DNA from: Orychophragmus violaceus | Taxonomy: Eukaryota; Streptophyta; Magnoliopsida; Brassicales; Brassicaceae | Length of the DNA stretch: 64,000 bases | Assembly (NCBI GenBank): GCA_030180135.1 | Contig: CM058233.1 | Span: 61,400,500-61,464,499, forward strand | Reading direction: 5' to 3' | Shown here: in pieces, positions 32,822 to 45,277 of the stretch | How positions within the stretch are numbered: the stretch's first letter is position 1 | Layout of the letters: the number at the start of each line of letters is the position of its first letter | Translations under genes and position numbers: made by a program | The notes under the pieces: model-generated | The model's input: only the letters and a program-made list of their open reading frames with translations | What the model was told of the DNA's origin: nothing | The model's database searches: none

Positions 32822-34900
32822 CTACCCCTGACATGCTAAATGGATGCATTTTAGATCGATCATAGACATGCTAGTGAGTTGAGATGGTATATTGGAATAA
32901 TTTGGGACTTGTGTTCACAGGGAAACAGGGATGCCGAGGGAATCTTTCTCACTCGATAGATGGGTTACTATGGGCTATGACTTGCTTCTGGGACAAATCT
33001 AGCTCCTTAGAGTGTATTTTGATGCAAAATGCTCTATTTTGGTGAATATGTTAGAAGATCCAATAAAATTTCAGCCTTTTCGCCAAAATTAGATGTGATT
33101 CTATTTCTTCAATAACATTAGTGCTATAATGGGCTTTCTTGCGGAAAATGCTCAAACTTTTTTTGTATGCTTTTTATCCATATAAATCAACCAATATCAC
33201 CAAAATAGAAAAGATAAATAATAAGAGCTTTCATGTATTTCTAAATTTACGAAAATAGTGAATTTTGCTTAAGACAAAAATCCAATAATTAGATAATTTA
33301 ATTATTTGTTTATCACATATGTAATCTATTCTTTTAAGAAAAATAATATGAAACTTCCAGTTATGTGTTATTTAAAATCCATATACCATTACAAATTAAT
33401 AAAAAATTAAAAATTTATTAAGTTAATAATAATAAACCAATTTTCAACATATCTTTCAATATATTTTTCTGTTTAAATATAAATAAATATTTTCCTTTTT
33501 GTTATAATATAAGCCTTATAAAAAATCAATCTCTTTCATTTTAATAATTTATAAATTTGTAGTATTATTGAAATATTATACACTAATTATGTTTAAATTT
33601 AATTTATAAAAATAATACAAATTGTATAATATATTTGTATATAATACATATTCAAAATTAAATTATTAAAAATAATGATAAGTATAATTAAATAACTTAA
33701 TATACTAATTATTTTATAAATTATAATATTAAAATTTATGTATATGTACTTATAAAATAACACAAACTAATGTATATATAACATACTTCAATTTAAAAAA
33801 GTGAATATTATAAAAAAAATATTCAAATTAATATTAATTAATTTAAATTTGTTAAATGAATTTTTTAAAAGTTTGAATATTATAACTGAAATCAATATAT
33901 TTTTAGCTTAATAAAAATAAAATATTAAAACTCAGTATTGATATTATAAACATTTATGATGGTTAACTTAGATTTTATGTTTTTAAGATTGCTGTTTTAG
34001 AAAAAATATTCTCTCAAATATGAAAAATATTTAGACTAATAAGAGACGAGTTGAAAAAATAGAATCACCTAACATTAAAAAGAAAATTTAACCACTGCAA
34101 AACGGATTTAAAAGATGGATTATCTCATTTTAGCGATGAAAATATTAAAAATGAACTTAAACCAATGCCTAATAATTAAATAAATAGATTATCCTATTTC
34201 GATTTCATAAATATGTAGTTATGTTTCATAAATCGTAAATTAAAATATTAAATATAGAAATAAATTTTATACAAACATATTTTGTTATCTCAAGAAAATA
34301 TAAATATTTTAAATCAATGCAATGCAAATAAATTTACATTGAAGACTGTTTTATTAAAATAAATAATATAAAATTATTTATAAAATTATTATCTCATATT
34401 ATAGTGGGGATGAGAACCTAGTTAAACTTAAACCTTAAAAGAAAATTTTCAGTGATCCAATTCTGTAAACTTAGGAACAGGAAAGCTTAGTTTCATTCAT
34501 TCACATAATGGATCTTTTATACATTACTATTAGGATAACAACGTCTATACGTTTATGTATATCTAAACACAGATTTATTTTTATTATAATATAATAAATT
34601 ATATTTTGATCCGTGCTAAAAATACGAGTAAATTTAATAAAAAATTTTATGATGTTTTTGCACAATGTGTGAGCACAAATATTATTAAACATAAAATTTT
34701 CTAAAAATAAAAAGTATCAAATTAATTTAATAATAATAATATTATTATAAAAATATATATATAAAACTATTTATAATTAAACATTCATACATTATTATAT
34801 TTAATAAGATATTTTATAATTTATTATAAATAAAATTAATAGTAATAAAACAAATTGTAATTACATATTTTATGTATAAAATCAATACATAAAAATCTTA

Positions 34901-34936
<36 letters not shown>

Positions 34937-36370
34937 AATTCGAAATTAATATAAATAATATAAATTTACTATATAAAATCCAAAACAATATTTATTAATA
35001 TTTAAAAAATATCTATAATTATTGTCATATTTATCATCTTTTTATTATTTTATTGAAGATTACGAACATCTTTAAAATAAAATTAAAATCTTCATAAATA
35101 TTTTCATATTTATCACTTCATTTTACTTTTTCATTTTTATCTCTAAAATAAAATTTTATAAATCTTCATAAATATTCATATTTATCATCTCAATTTTTTA
35201 ATCTAAGGTTATGTATATCAAAATAATAAAATTACCAATATAAATTAAAGTTAATACAGTAATTAATATATTTTTATTAATGAAAAATTAGTAATCAATC
35301 ATTTTGAGAATGAATATAAAGCCAAAAGCATTTCTCATTTAATATAAAGATTGAATCAATATTTTTGTTTTTCTAATAATTTTGTTCATTACTAAACATA
35401 AGTTTTTAATAATAAAAGTTTATGATTATGATTTTGTGCTTAATGCGGTAATGCACTGAATATTTTTTTGTTTGAAAATAGTTTTATAATTTTTTTTAAA
35501 AATGTCATTATAAATTTATTTTATATAAGTTTAATATGTATTGTTTTGATTTGAAACTTTTATAGAACATCATATGCTTGGAATTTATTTATATTTTAAA
35601 AAATTTAATAATTAAATTTATAATTTCATATAAATATAATTACAAATTTATAAAAGTCAAAATTTGATAATCCGTTCTTTGAACATTTTTGCATTGGTTA
35701 ATTCATATTTTTAACTTATCTTTTAATGAAAGATTTTTATGTGTATTTTATATATCAAAATATAACTAAATATAATAACCCGTTCATTTAACATTGTTAA
35801 ATTGGTTTAAACTCATTTTAATATTTTACAATTAAAATTCGTTAATTTATTTTTTTAATTTGTCTCTCAATGAACATAAATCTTTTTAAATATTTTTATA
35901 ATTTATACAATGTTTTCATCTATATTTCAACTCATTTTATGATAATTAAAATATTTTAAAATTTTGATAAAATAACCCGTCAAAAATTATGATCGTAAAA
36001 ACATCAATCGCAGTGTAACACATCATAAATTCGAACTTTAACTATTTACTAATTTAAATATTTTTATCAAATTAAAAATATATTAATTAAAGTTGGTTAA
36101 TCAATCATTTTAACATGTCTTCCAGCATGCAAACTTTTTTAATATTATAGATAACTACATTGGTTAATTTATTTTTAAACCGTTTTATAATGGTTAAAAT
36201 ATAAAAAAGTTATGTCATTTTATAAATCAAAATGTAACTAAAATATGTTAATATGTTCATTTAAAATTTCAAAGTAGTTTAAATTCATTTTAATGTTTTT
36301 ATAATTAAAACTAATTAATTTATCTTTTTAACTTGTTTTTCAATGAACATATATTTTTTTAAATACATTA
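32822..36370. other. Very AT-rich sequence, no gene seen
   Basis: The first 200 bp continue the sequence left of Gypsy-2. The rest is strongly AT-rich, with stops in every frame. It includes weakly repeated blocks (around 35650-35740, 35770-35880 and 36240-36360) sharing CGTTCATTTAACAT-like, TTAATTTATNTTTTTAA-like and TCAATGAACAT-like motifs. A (TA)n run lies near 34916-34937. These are probably decayed transposon copies of unknown type. Confidence 0.5.
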
Positions 36371-37421
36371 TAACCACCGCCGGCCAACCACCACCTGGAG
36401 CCACCGTCGGACCACCACCACAGCCGTCGCCAGAAAATCTCGCCAGAAAATTGGATTTCGCCGGAATCTTCTACTTGTCCCCATTTTCGCTCTTGAACCC
36501 CCCAATCGTCGCCTTCTAGACTCGTTTGAGTGCCAAATCGTCCGTTAGTCGCATTTTTAAAGGATCTCCAGATATGTCGCCAGAATCTTCAGATCTACTT
36601 TCGTATCTCAGATCTAGACTAAGGTGAGGACCGGTCGTGATCTCTACCCTATTCTATCCCAATATCAGGAAATGAGTCCTTGTTTAATAGCGTTTTTCCT
36701 AGGCAGTGTAGATCTAGCGGATGATTTGTGTTGATGCGATTGAAAGCACATAGAAGCTAGGTTATCACTTAAACTGAAAACGTTGATTGTGATTGATGGA
36801 TTGTGTGAGTTAGTCATGATCAGGGTTGTGGCCCGAGTTGGTTGTAGCCGAGTGGATGCCGGTTGGTGCCGGCTGAGTAGGGTTGTGGCCTGGGTCGTTT
36901 CATGGGTGTGTGCGTGGAGGTTGGGGCCCGAGCTCGCACCTATGGACAAATAGTTAGTGTGTAGGTTGATTGAGTGCCTTCGGGCGTTGGGTGCAAGGTG
37001 TTATTAGCCTTGTACTTATTTATTGTTGTTGTGATAATGTATGATGAGATCGTGGGTTCCTAGAGCCTGCACTCACTGGGTATTGGTGTTTACCCAATTA
37101 CTCAGACCTCCTTTGTTGATTGTTTTGCAGGTAATCCTGGAGAGTTGCAGGAGTAGACATTCGGGTGTGGTGTTATGTTTTGGGAAGAGGGATCATTTGG
37201 TGTTTTCTTTATTTCAATAAGACTTATGCGTTCTTTCATTTTTCTGTTAAGTCTGTTTCAATTCGGTTTTCCTTTGTAAGACTCGGGTTTTGATTTTTAA
37301 TAAAGTAAAATGTTTAGAATTAAGTGTTGGATTGTGGTTTATGACTTGATTCACTGGTTTGTGGACAATGGCTTGAGAAGCTGATGAGTCGTTTGCTGGA
37401 TCCGATGGGACGTGTGTTACA
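36371..37421 (+). repeat. Gypsy-4 left LTR, 5' truncated
   Basis: Aligns with 40546-41636 of the right LTR, beginning at CCGGCCAACCACC-like sequence; about 200 bp including the TATA region are missing. Contains donor-like CTAAG/GTGAGGACC (about 36620) and acceptor-like TTGTTTTGCAG/GTAATCC. Confidence 0.8.
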
Positions 37422-37559
37422 ATTTGGTATCAGAGCCAGGTTAGGTCTAGCTGGTTCCGTCCGGCTAGACAAGATAGGAGTAGTGTATTTATATTCGGAT
37501 TTCAAGTTGGTTTTCAAAGTGATCTTCAATGTTTTTCTAAATGGGGATATCTAAAAGTT

Positions 37560-38600
37560 AGATAATATAAGAACCACCCGGATCGACCTCCCATGGGATT
37601 TGGAGTTGCTTAGCCTCCACCGGTAGTGGTCCAGCAACCACCACCGCCATCACCACAGGTGCCACGAGTGGTGCAGGGACTGTCCTACTAGAGTATGATG
37701 AAGCATCTGCGGAAAATGCAAATGAAGCATTTTGTTGGTGGAACAGATGCCATTGCAACTGATAATTGGAGAAGGAAGTTGGAGCGAAACTTGGATATAG
37801 TTCAGTGTCCAATGGATTTCCGTGTTGAGTTGGCAGCTTTATACCTAAAGGATGATGCACTGGTCTGGTGGGAAGGAGTAGTGGAAAGCGCATAGGTCGC
37901 CACCTAATGTGGATGGAGTTTCGGAAAGATTTCAACCGAAACTACTTTCAGCAAGAGATCATGGATATGATGCTAGGAGAGTTCCATAACCTCCGTCAAG
38001 GAAACATGGGTGTGCGAGAGTATGGAGAAGAGTTCAACCATCTTAGGAGGTTCGTTGGTCGGTATTTGACTGAACGGGAGCTGATCCATCGGTTCCTCTC
38101 TTGACTGAAGATCGAGCTCAAGAACCGCTGCAAGATGAGGGATTACTTCGATATCAATGACTTGATCGAGAAGACAGCTGATGCAGAGATTGGGTGGGAA
38201 GAGGAGCAGAAACAGACCAAGAGTGCGCAGGATAAGGGTACCAAGAGTGCGCAGGATCAGGGTACCAAGAGGAACTGTGATACCTCTAATGTCGCTATTC
38301 CGACCGATCCATTGAAATAGGGACAAGCCCTGGTATGCTTCGGGTGCAGACAACCGGTTCATTATCAGAGGCATTACCCGCGTAGCCCTGCCAGGATGGC
38401 AGCGCCTGTCTACCAAGGAGGAATAACGTTCTTCCGGTGCGGACAAATGGGTCATATAATGAGGGAGTGTCCAAATCGAGCCGCGTGAGTAGGAGCCGAA
38501 GCTGGAGAGCTGCCAATACCACCACCGCCACCTAGGGGTCAAGCTAGAGGGCCTCAGGTGCATGTCATGGGGAATCATGAAGGAGCTGAACCGATCGCTG
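37560..38600 (+). pseudogene. Gag fragments of Gypsy-4
   Basis: Pieces in several frames: HFVGGTDAIATDNWRRKLERNL and LYLKDDALVWW (37730-37895), EFRKDFNRNYF and GVREYGEEFNHLRRFVGRYL (37915-38100), then two degenerate zinc knuckles CFGCRQPVHYQRHYP and FFRCGQMGHIMRECP (about 38338-38480). These match the gag layout of Gypsy-3. Stops and frameshifts exclude function. Confidence 0.75.
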
Positions 38601-40341
38601 GTATGTAATTTTGCATTCTTACGTGATTTTTTTGTGAAGTCATATTTGGTCAAAGTCGAGTAGCTTGGACCTTAGTGGTGCTACTGCCCTTAAAATGTGT
38701 GTCGAGATGTATGTCGGGATGTGTGCCGTTAAGTGTATTTTGGGATGTATGTTGAGGTGTATGGCGAGATGTACATTGTAGAGTGTGTTATCGAGGTGTA
38801 TGTTGAGATTTATGTTGCGGTGTATGTTTTCGGGTAGTGAATGTCGATGAAGTGTGTGTGGGATTAGCGTCTGTCCGGAATGTTGATTCAACCAAGTGTG
38901 GTAAGGCGATTAGTATGTGAAGAAGTTCACCGAAGAGGCTAGTATAAGAAAAGTAGCAGGAGTTGCGAGAGTTGCTGGAAGTGTCACAGAGCTACAAGAG
39001 GTGTTGTAGGAGCTGCTAGGAGTGCTGCATGGCTGCAAGAGGCGATGTTTTGCAATGGAGTTGGATTCCGGGATGGCGCCCGTGGAAAATGCATCTTATT
39101 GTTCGGTACCAGCAGAGTTGAGTGTGTGTCGAAGAATCAGCTAGAGGACCTGGTGAAGAAATGATTAATTGGACCAAGTAGTTCACCATGTGGTCATTTG
39201 CCATGTTGTAAGGAAGAGTGACAAAGGTTTCAGACTTGGTATGGACTACCATAGTTTGAGTAAGATTGGTGTAAGAAAATCACCATCAGGAAAATGTCGG
39301 AGCTTGGGAGGCAGCTATCAGTTGAACCAAAGAAGTTGTTGACCAAGAGCAAGGGGGTCGATGGAAAGTCCGATTGTAAGGAAGCCATAAGAAGTGGCGG
39401 TGTTCTAATTAGTGTAAGCGTCAAGAGTTGTTCGTGTTGTTTGGTGCACAAAGAGCAGTAGAAAATTGTCCAAATCTATTCTAAGTATGGAATATTGGAA
39501 TCAGATTTGTGACATCAACTTCAATGAGTTATGGACGGCTCGTTTGAAGCCTGATAAAGCTGGAAGTGGAGGGGTCTTCGTGGTATTACAGACTAGAGAA
39601 TCAAAGATAGGACCGGAAAGGTAACGGCACGCTTTGGAGTTCTTTATGGGTTACTAGAGCAGCTAATGGATTTTCTTCAATAGGAAAAGGAGATCGTAAA
39701 AAGTATTGGGAAAGTGGAGTTGTGGCATTTGGAATTGCCTAGTAAGCTGGACTCATGTTTGTTGCAAGCGCAAGGGACAAAGCAGGTTATTGGAGAAGGA
39801 AATCCAACAGAAGAGTGTTAGGTAAACACTATGGCAGATTGGCAAGAAGCTGCAAGGGAGAGCAAAGGAGGGCAAGTTCATGGGGAAGGAAACCCAAAGG
39901 ATGGTGCTTGGAAAACACCACAACATGATCAAAAGGTAGAAAACTTTGAGTTGGAAGTCAGTTTGGAAATCGGTTTAAAGATCAGAGTGCGCAGCGAAAG
40001 TGTGGCAAGTGAGCATAGCAAAAGTTAGGTGGGTCTTTCCCCATATGTCAGGTATCCTTAATGGACATGGACGGTAGTAAGTGCAAGTTTGTTGCATTTT
40101 GGAAGTTGTTGTTGGATTAGTACTGAGGAGTAAGACACTTTAGAGCGTGGTTTAGAATTAAGGAGGGGGGAGGGAAGCAATCTTTTTGATTCAATGTCAA
40201 GTTCTTTTCAAGAGAGTAAGTTGGTCAAGTTGGATTTGTTCTGCGGGCTTCATGTATTTTGCCGGCAGTTAAAAGATGCAGAGGAGAACTCTCGCCGTGG
40301 AATTCAGGACGAATTCATGTTAAAAGGGGGGGGGGGAGAAT
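38601..40341 (+). pseudogene. Scrambled remains of Gypsy-4 pol
   Basis: Most of pol is gone. A degenerate RT piece around 39140-39270 still reads like GPSSSPCG ... KSDKGFRLGMDYHSLSKI. The stretch 38695-38835 is a degenerate short-period GATGTATGTTG-like repeat. The rest is purine-rich and unassigned. It ends with the purine tract at about 40323-40338. Confidence 0.6.
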
Positions 40342-41636
40342 TGTAACGACCCAATTTATGGGCCCAATAATTTGGGTGAAATGAGCCAAAGCCCGAAGCC
40401 AATTCCAAAACCCTAGTACCCCCATCCCATTTCCCGATAAAAGGAGGTGCACCCCTATTAGAAATGCAGAGATTTTGGAGAGGGAAAGCCCTGCTCGTTA
40501 CCGGAGCCGACGACCAGCCAGCCAGCCGCCGACCGCCAGAGCCTCCGGCCAACCACCGCCAAAGCCACCGTCGGACCACCACCGCCGTCGCCGGAAAATC
40601 TTGCCGGAAAATAGGATTTTGCCGGAATCTTCTACTTGTCCCTGTTTTCGCTCCCGAGCCCCCAATTGTCGCTTCTAGAATCGTTTGAGTGCCAATCCTC
40701 CATTATTCGCGTTCGTAAAGGATCTCCAGATATGTCTCCGGAATCTCCATATCTACTTTCGTATCTCAGATCTAGACTAAGGTGAGGACCTATCGTGATC
40801 TCTACCCTATTCTATCTCAATATCAGGACATGAGTCCTTGTTTAATAGCGTCTTTCATAGGTAGTTCAGATCTAGCGGATGTTTTTTGTTATTGCGATTG
40901 CAAGCACATAGAAGCTAGGTTATCACTTAAACCAAAAACGTTTATTATGATTTATGGCTTGTGTGAGTTAGTCGTGAGCAAGGTTGTGGCCCGAGTTAGT
41001 CGTGAGCAGGGTTGTGGCCCGAGTTAGTCGTGATGTGAGTATGTTTGTGGCCCGAGTCGGTTGTGGCCGAGTGGATGTCGGTTGGTGCCGGCTGAGTAGG
41101 GTTGTGCCCGAGTCGGTTCATGGGTATGTGCGTGGAGGTTGAAGCCGAGCTCGCACTTATGGACAAATAGTTCGTGTGTAGGTTGATTGAGTGCGTTCGG
41201 GCGTTGGATGCAAGGTGTTATTAGCCTTAGACTTTTTTTTTTGTTATGATAGTGTATGATGAGATCGTGGGTTCTTAGAGCCTGCACTCACTAGGTATTG
41301 GTGTTGAACCAATTACTCATACCTTCTTTGTTGATTGTTTTGCAGGTAATCCTGGAGAGTTGCAGGAGTAGACGATCGGGTGTGGTGTTATGTTTTGGGA
41401 AGTGGGATCATTTGGTGTTTTTTTATTTCAATAAAACTTATGCGTTCTTTCGTTTTTTCTGTTAAGTCTGTTTTAGTTCGGTTTTTCTTTGTAAGACTCG
41501 GATTTTAATTTTTAATAAAGTAAACGGTTTAGAATTAAGTGTTGGATTGTGGTTTATAACTTGGTTCACTGGTTTATGGACAATGGCTTGAGAAGTCGAT
41601 GAGCCGTTTGTTAGATATGACGGGACGGGTGTTACA
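40342..41636 (+). repeat. Gypsy-4 right LTR
   Basis: 1295 bp, TGTAACGACCC...GGGTGTTACA. A weak TATA-like GATAAAAGG is at 40436-40444, followed by a CCGCC-rich leader. The donor-like CTAAG/GTGAGGACC (about 40782) and acceptor TTGTTTTGCAG/GTAATCC (about 41346) match the layout in Gypsy-2. Confidence 0.85.
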
Positions 41637-42383
41637 TGGTTGGTAATTTTCATAATTAAAAAAAAAAAATCATAATCCCTTTGCAATTTTTTTTTAACGT
41701 TTAAAATGTGGTACTTTTCATAATCATAGAAAAGTATTCACTTTTCTCGTATACTGCAAAACGTTTGGCTTTTTCAAAAAAAAAAAAAAAAACGTTTGGC
41801 TTCATTTGAATAATACTGATTTCTCTTTATGGTACAAAAACATCTCTCGTCCATGCAGCGTGATGTCACCATCGCCAACCTAGACCATCTATAATGGTCC
41901 ATTAGTTTTGTTTTACTCATGACCCAAGATTTTGTTTTTCATCAACAGGTCCAGCGGTCTCGTTACGCACAAGGAGGGATATTAATATGAGTTTTTGTTA
42001 AATGAGTTTTTAATGGGTATGTGTTAAATTAAATGCTCATTTAAATTCATTTATCATATATTTTTAAATGAGTTTAAATAGGTCCTATTTAAACTCATTT
42101 ATTAATAGGGTTTTCATGTTAAATAAATGGGTACCCTATTAACTCATTTATATTTTACTACACTATCAAATAATTAATATTTAAATTAATCTTAAATAAT
42201 AAAATAGTTTTATTAGTTTCTTTAACTAAAAATATAAATAATTGGACATAAAGTTAATTTTACGGGAAAGTTCGGAATCTATTTCTGATGAAAAAATGCA
42301 GACAGTTTTGATGGAAAAATAGAAAACACGGAATCGTATTTTGACGCAAAAACGCGGAATCGTATTTGTGCGGTACAAGTGTT
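41637..42383. other. AT-rich spacer with a tail-only insertion and a palindrome
   Basis: No gene. AAAACGTTTGGCTT at 41758-41771 is repeated at 41789-41802 around TTTC plus poly(A), a second tail-only insertion. At 42066-42100 two 17-bp arms (AAATGAGTTTAAATAGG and its reverse complement) flank a single T, within a wider zone of AAATGAGTTT/AAACTCATTT repeats (41990-42160) that may be a MITE. Confidence 0.6.
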
Positions 42384-42828
42384 AACTGGATCAGTTCAGG
42401 ACTGCGGTTGTCCAATGACGGTGCAGAGTCTAGAGGAAGTTCAGCTTCAATTGGTGTCTGCGGCGGAAGTCGGCGAGCTGATTCGGAGGGTTGCGTTGCT
42501 TGTTGAGGAGAAACCGCGGTGGTGCTAGATGAGGTCGTCGCGGAGCTTGGTGTTGCTTGGTGGTGGCGGTGCTTGGTAAAGTCGGCGCTATTATTTAGTG
42601 GCTTCGAGATCTCTCCCAACCGGAGTGGAGGTAATTTTGATGGCGGATGATTAGAAAATAGGCATCGAGCAGCGAAGAGTGTTCCGGGAAGGGAAACAGC
42701 CACGGATTTTCGTTTCGACGGGGGTTCGCCGATTGAGTACGTGTGTTTCTTTTGTCGGGAGCCGGAGTCGTCGGGAGATAGGGGAGGGGATCAGGCCCTC
42801 CGGGCTGTGGATTGGTTGCCGGGGTCGG

Positions 42829-44068
42829 TGTAAGAGTCGAAACTCACACAGTCAAAACTTGTAAAACAAAACTTTTAGGGAACAAAAACTTTCAAGGATA
42901 ACCACGAAACTAGCAAACCCGGAGGACATTTTATTGATTAGAAGTCGAAAAGGTACAAAGATCATAAAAGAAAGTAAAGGAATCGGAAAAAAATGCAAAA
43001 GAACTCGAAAATCGGCTAAGAGAAACTGCTAAGTTCTTAAGTCTAAGTCTAGGGTTTTTCGCTCAACCTTTCTCGTCTGGCTTCTCCTTTCTTTTATAGC
43101 TTCGATTCGTCAGCATTTGAGAATATTTCCGCAGGATTTGCGGAAATCTTCCTGTTCTTATCTTTTTCATTTTCTCGCTAAAATGTACATTTCTATCTCG
43201 GATTTTCCTTTTTCCAATCTCTTTCTTTACTTCTTCGTCTTCCGCGGCTCGACTCGTTTGCCGGATGAGCCGAGATTTGGACGTTCTGAGTCCGTTAACG
43301 TATCAACTCACTTATTTGGTTTAGAGTTTGTTGTATGCTTGGTCCCAAGTTCTCATTTCTTTCAGTCTCGATCCATCAGCTCAAATCATCGGTTCAGGAA
43401 GGTATGGGCTGATGTTTCCGAAGGTGGGTTGTGACAAGTTATGTGTATCGGCAAATGTTTGGTTATCCGTTCGGAAAGCTCAGCTCAGAAAACCAGAAAC
43501 GGTTTAGCTCGGAAATCCGAGATGGTTCAGCTCAAAGGTTCAACTCAGGATTTCCGGAAGGGCAACTCATGATCAAGATCGAGGGACGATGGGTTTAGAT
43601 CCGAGCTGGTTCAGCTCGGTTTTCCGAGATGGTTTATCTCGGAAAATCCGAGTTGGTTCATCTCGGAAAATCCGAGTTGGTTCATCTCGGAAAATCCGAG
43701 ATGGTTTATCTCGGAATTCCGAGTTGGTTCAGCTCGGTTTTCCGAGATGGTTTATCTCGGAATTCTGAGATGGTTCAGCTCGGAATTCCGAGCTGGTTCA
43801 GCTCGGTTTTCCGAGATGGTTCAGCTCGTCCTTTGCTTCGTTTGGATGTTCCGTCAATCCGTAGTTCCTGTCGGAAGATATGTTTGTCCGATTATGACGT
43901 CGTCTGTTTTGTCGAAACCATTTCTCTGATAAGTCATTTGTTGGTATTTCGTACAACTTTGTCGTTTATACATGTTCTTGAACGTCCAACTCAAATACTC
44001 ATTCATGCCCGACTGCTTGATCCTCTCTTCGGCTATTGTTTTCGTCGAGGAGGTTTTTGACCTCAATA
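42829..44068 (-). repeat. Solo LTR, probably of a Tat-type element
   Basis: On the minus strand it starts TATTGAGGTC (expected TGTTGAGGTC with one change) and ends GACTCTTACA. GTCGG flanks it at 42824-42828 and 44069-44073. Its ends resemble the Tat LTR at 13927-14468. A minus-strand TATA-like CTATAAAAG is at about 43101-43093. Upstream of that, in U3, lies a palindromic minisatellite (43615-43828). No internal region remains, which fits LTR-LTR recombination. Confidence 0.6.
43615..43828. repeat. Palindromic minisatellite, nine 23-24 bp units
   Basis: Each unit is CTCGG(AAAAT, AATT or TTTT)CCGAG followed by WTGGTTYAK. The spacer between CTCGG and CCGAG varies among units. The array lies in the U3 of the solo LTR, upstream of its TATA-like box. 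The ORF across it (VHLGKSE repeats) is a by-product. Confidence 0.85.
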
Positions 44069-44668
44069 GTCGGCTCTTCGGTATATCGAGAAGGAGTTTC
44101 GGTGTGTGCCGCAAATTCGCCGGTTTCGTAGTCGGCGTCGGCGAAGGAAGAAGACGGGGAAAGCAGCTAATGTGGCTGTTGACCTAACCGGGTCTAATTT
44201 TCCGATTTGGTGCTCTTCTGATTTGTCTTTTGGTTTTTATTTTACTTCTGGTATAAATCGTTGTATCACGGTTTAATTTCCGAATTAAGTCGGTTTATAT
44301 ATATTAATAAAATATTAATTAAAAAAAAAACTGGATCAGTTCGGACCCAAAAAACACAAACATAAATGACGACTTGGTGGTTTAGGCACAGGCCCAATCC
44401 AAATGTTTTTGTTGTTGTACCTATTTATCACTGTCTTTTTTCGACCGTAGCATCATTAAATGTAAACCATTTATACAATTTCTAAATATTTTATTTTATA
44501 AATAGAACCGTAAATTATCCATAAAAGTATAGTATTGTACACTCGTGAACATGCATTAAACTAAAATGAGCTAATATAATTGAAAACTCCAAAAGAACGT
44601 AAAAAGTGCATGATTTTTTAGAGATGCTACGTACCCATCTCCACCGTAAGATTACCGTGACTCCTATC

Positions 44669-44915
44669 CAGTGCCGGCCCAACATTTTTGTATGCCCTAT
44701 ACAAATCCAAAAACAATATGCTCTTTTCTTATAATTTTTTCAAAAATCATATGCCATTTAAATTTTTTTAGACATATATTATGAAAAATATTTTAGAAAT
44801 GCCCATTTAATTTTTTTTTACATATATATTAATAAAAAATATATATAAACAATGCCCTTTTCAGTCGGATGCCCTAATCCGTCGCTTACCTGGCTTATGC
44901 TCGAGGCCGGCTCTG
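44669..44915. mobile_element. hAT-type MITE, 247 bp
   Basis: Inverted ends CAGTGCCGGCC (left) and CAGAGCCGGCC (right, reverse complement). The perfect 8-bp TSD CTCCTATC is at 44661-44668 and 44916-44923. The interior is AT-rich without an ORF. TIR start CAG and 8-bp TSD are hAT hallmarks. Confidence 0.85.
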
Positions 44916-45277
44916 CTCCTATCACAATCAAATCTCAACTTTCTTCCTCCATTGTTTTTTCCCTGGTAAACTTTTCCTATCGTTATTTTCTTTTGTGTAT
45001 CTTAACTCTTGTTCGGAAATTTACTAAGCGCTATATGTGCAGCTGACCCAAACCTATCGCCTAACAAAAAAATCGAAGATTAATTTTATGAATGGGTTTA
45101 TGTATGTTAATATATATTATTTATGTGGAGTATTACCAATAAAATTACCTAGCATTATTGATAAAAACCTTTTTCCTAACTGTTTCAAATCCGAGTTGGA
45201 GTCAGTATGTGTTTGTATTTTCTTTAATCAAAATGTAAATTACTAAAGTATCCTCGTTTTTTTATTTTTGGATGTGT

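Larger units (their letters stand above)
36371..41636 (+). mobile_element. Gypsy-4: old, wrecked chromovirus-like element
   Basis: The left LTR is truncated at its 5' end (36371-37421) and the right LTR is complete (40342-41636, TGTAACGACCC...GTGTTACA). PBS TTGGTATCAGAG follows the left LTR at 37424. The internal region is only about 2.9 kb, with gag fragments, an RT scrap and a purine tract AAAAGGGGGGGGGG before the right LTR. No target duplication can be tested because the left end is lost. Confidence 0.8.
42384..44346 (+). mobile_element. Poly(A)-tailed retroposed insertion carrying a solo LTR
   Basis: AACTGGATCAGTTC(A)GGAC occurs at 42384-42402 and 44329-44346. The right copy is preceded by an A-rich tail (about 44310-44330). 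This is the signature of target-primed retroposition in + orientation. Without the solo LTR (42829-44068) the cargo is about 690 bp and includes an open frame ending in an Arg/Gly-rich stretch (about 42700-42828 joined to 44074-44187). I do not recognise it: it could be a non-autonomous LINE/SINE-like element or a processed transcript. Confidence 0.65.

Noticed and set aside
36665..36949. 94-codon minus-strand ORF in the Gypsy-4 LTR (similar at 41024-41287)
   Set aside because: Both copies are LTR sequence, differ by indels that break the frame, and are antisense to the element.
42260..42703. 147-codon minus-strand ORF rich in Ser/Pro/Thr
   Set aside because: It crosses the 42384 insertion boundary of the poly(A)-tailed retroposon and is antisense to that element. 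Low complexity explains the open frame.
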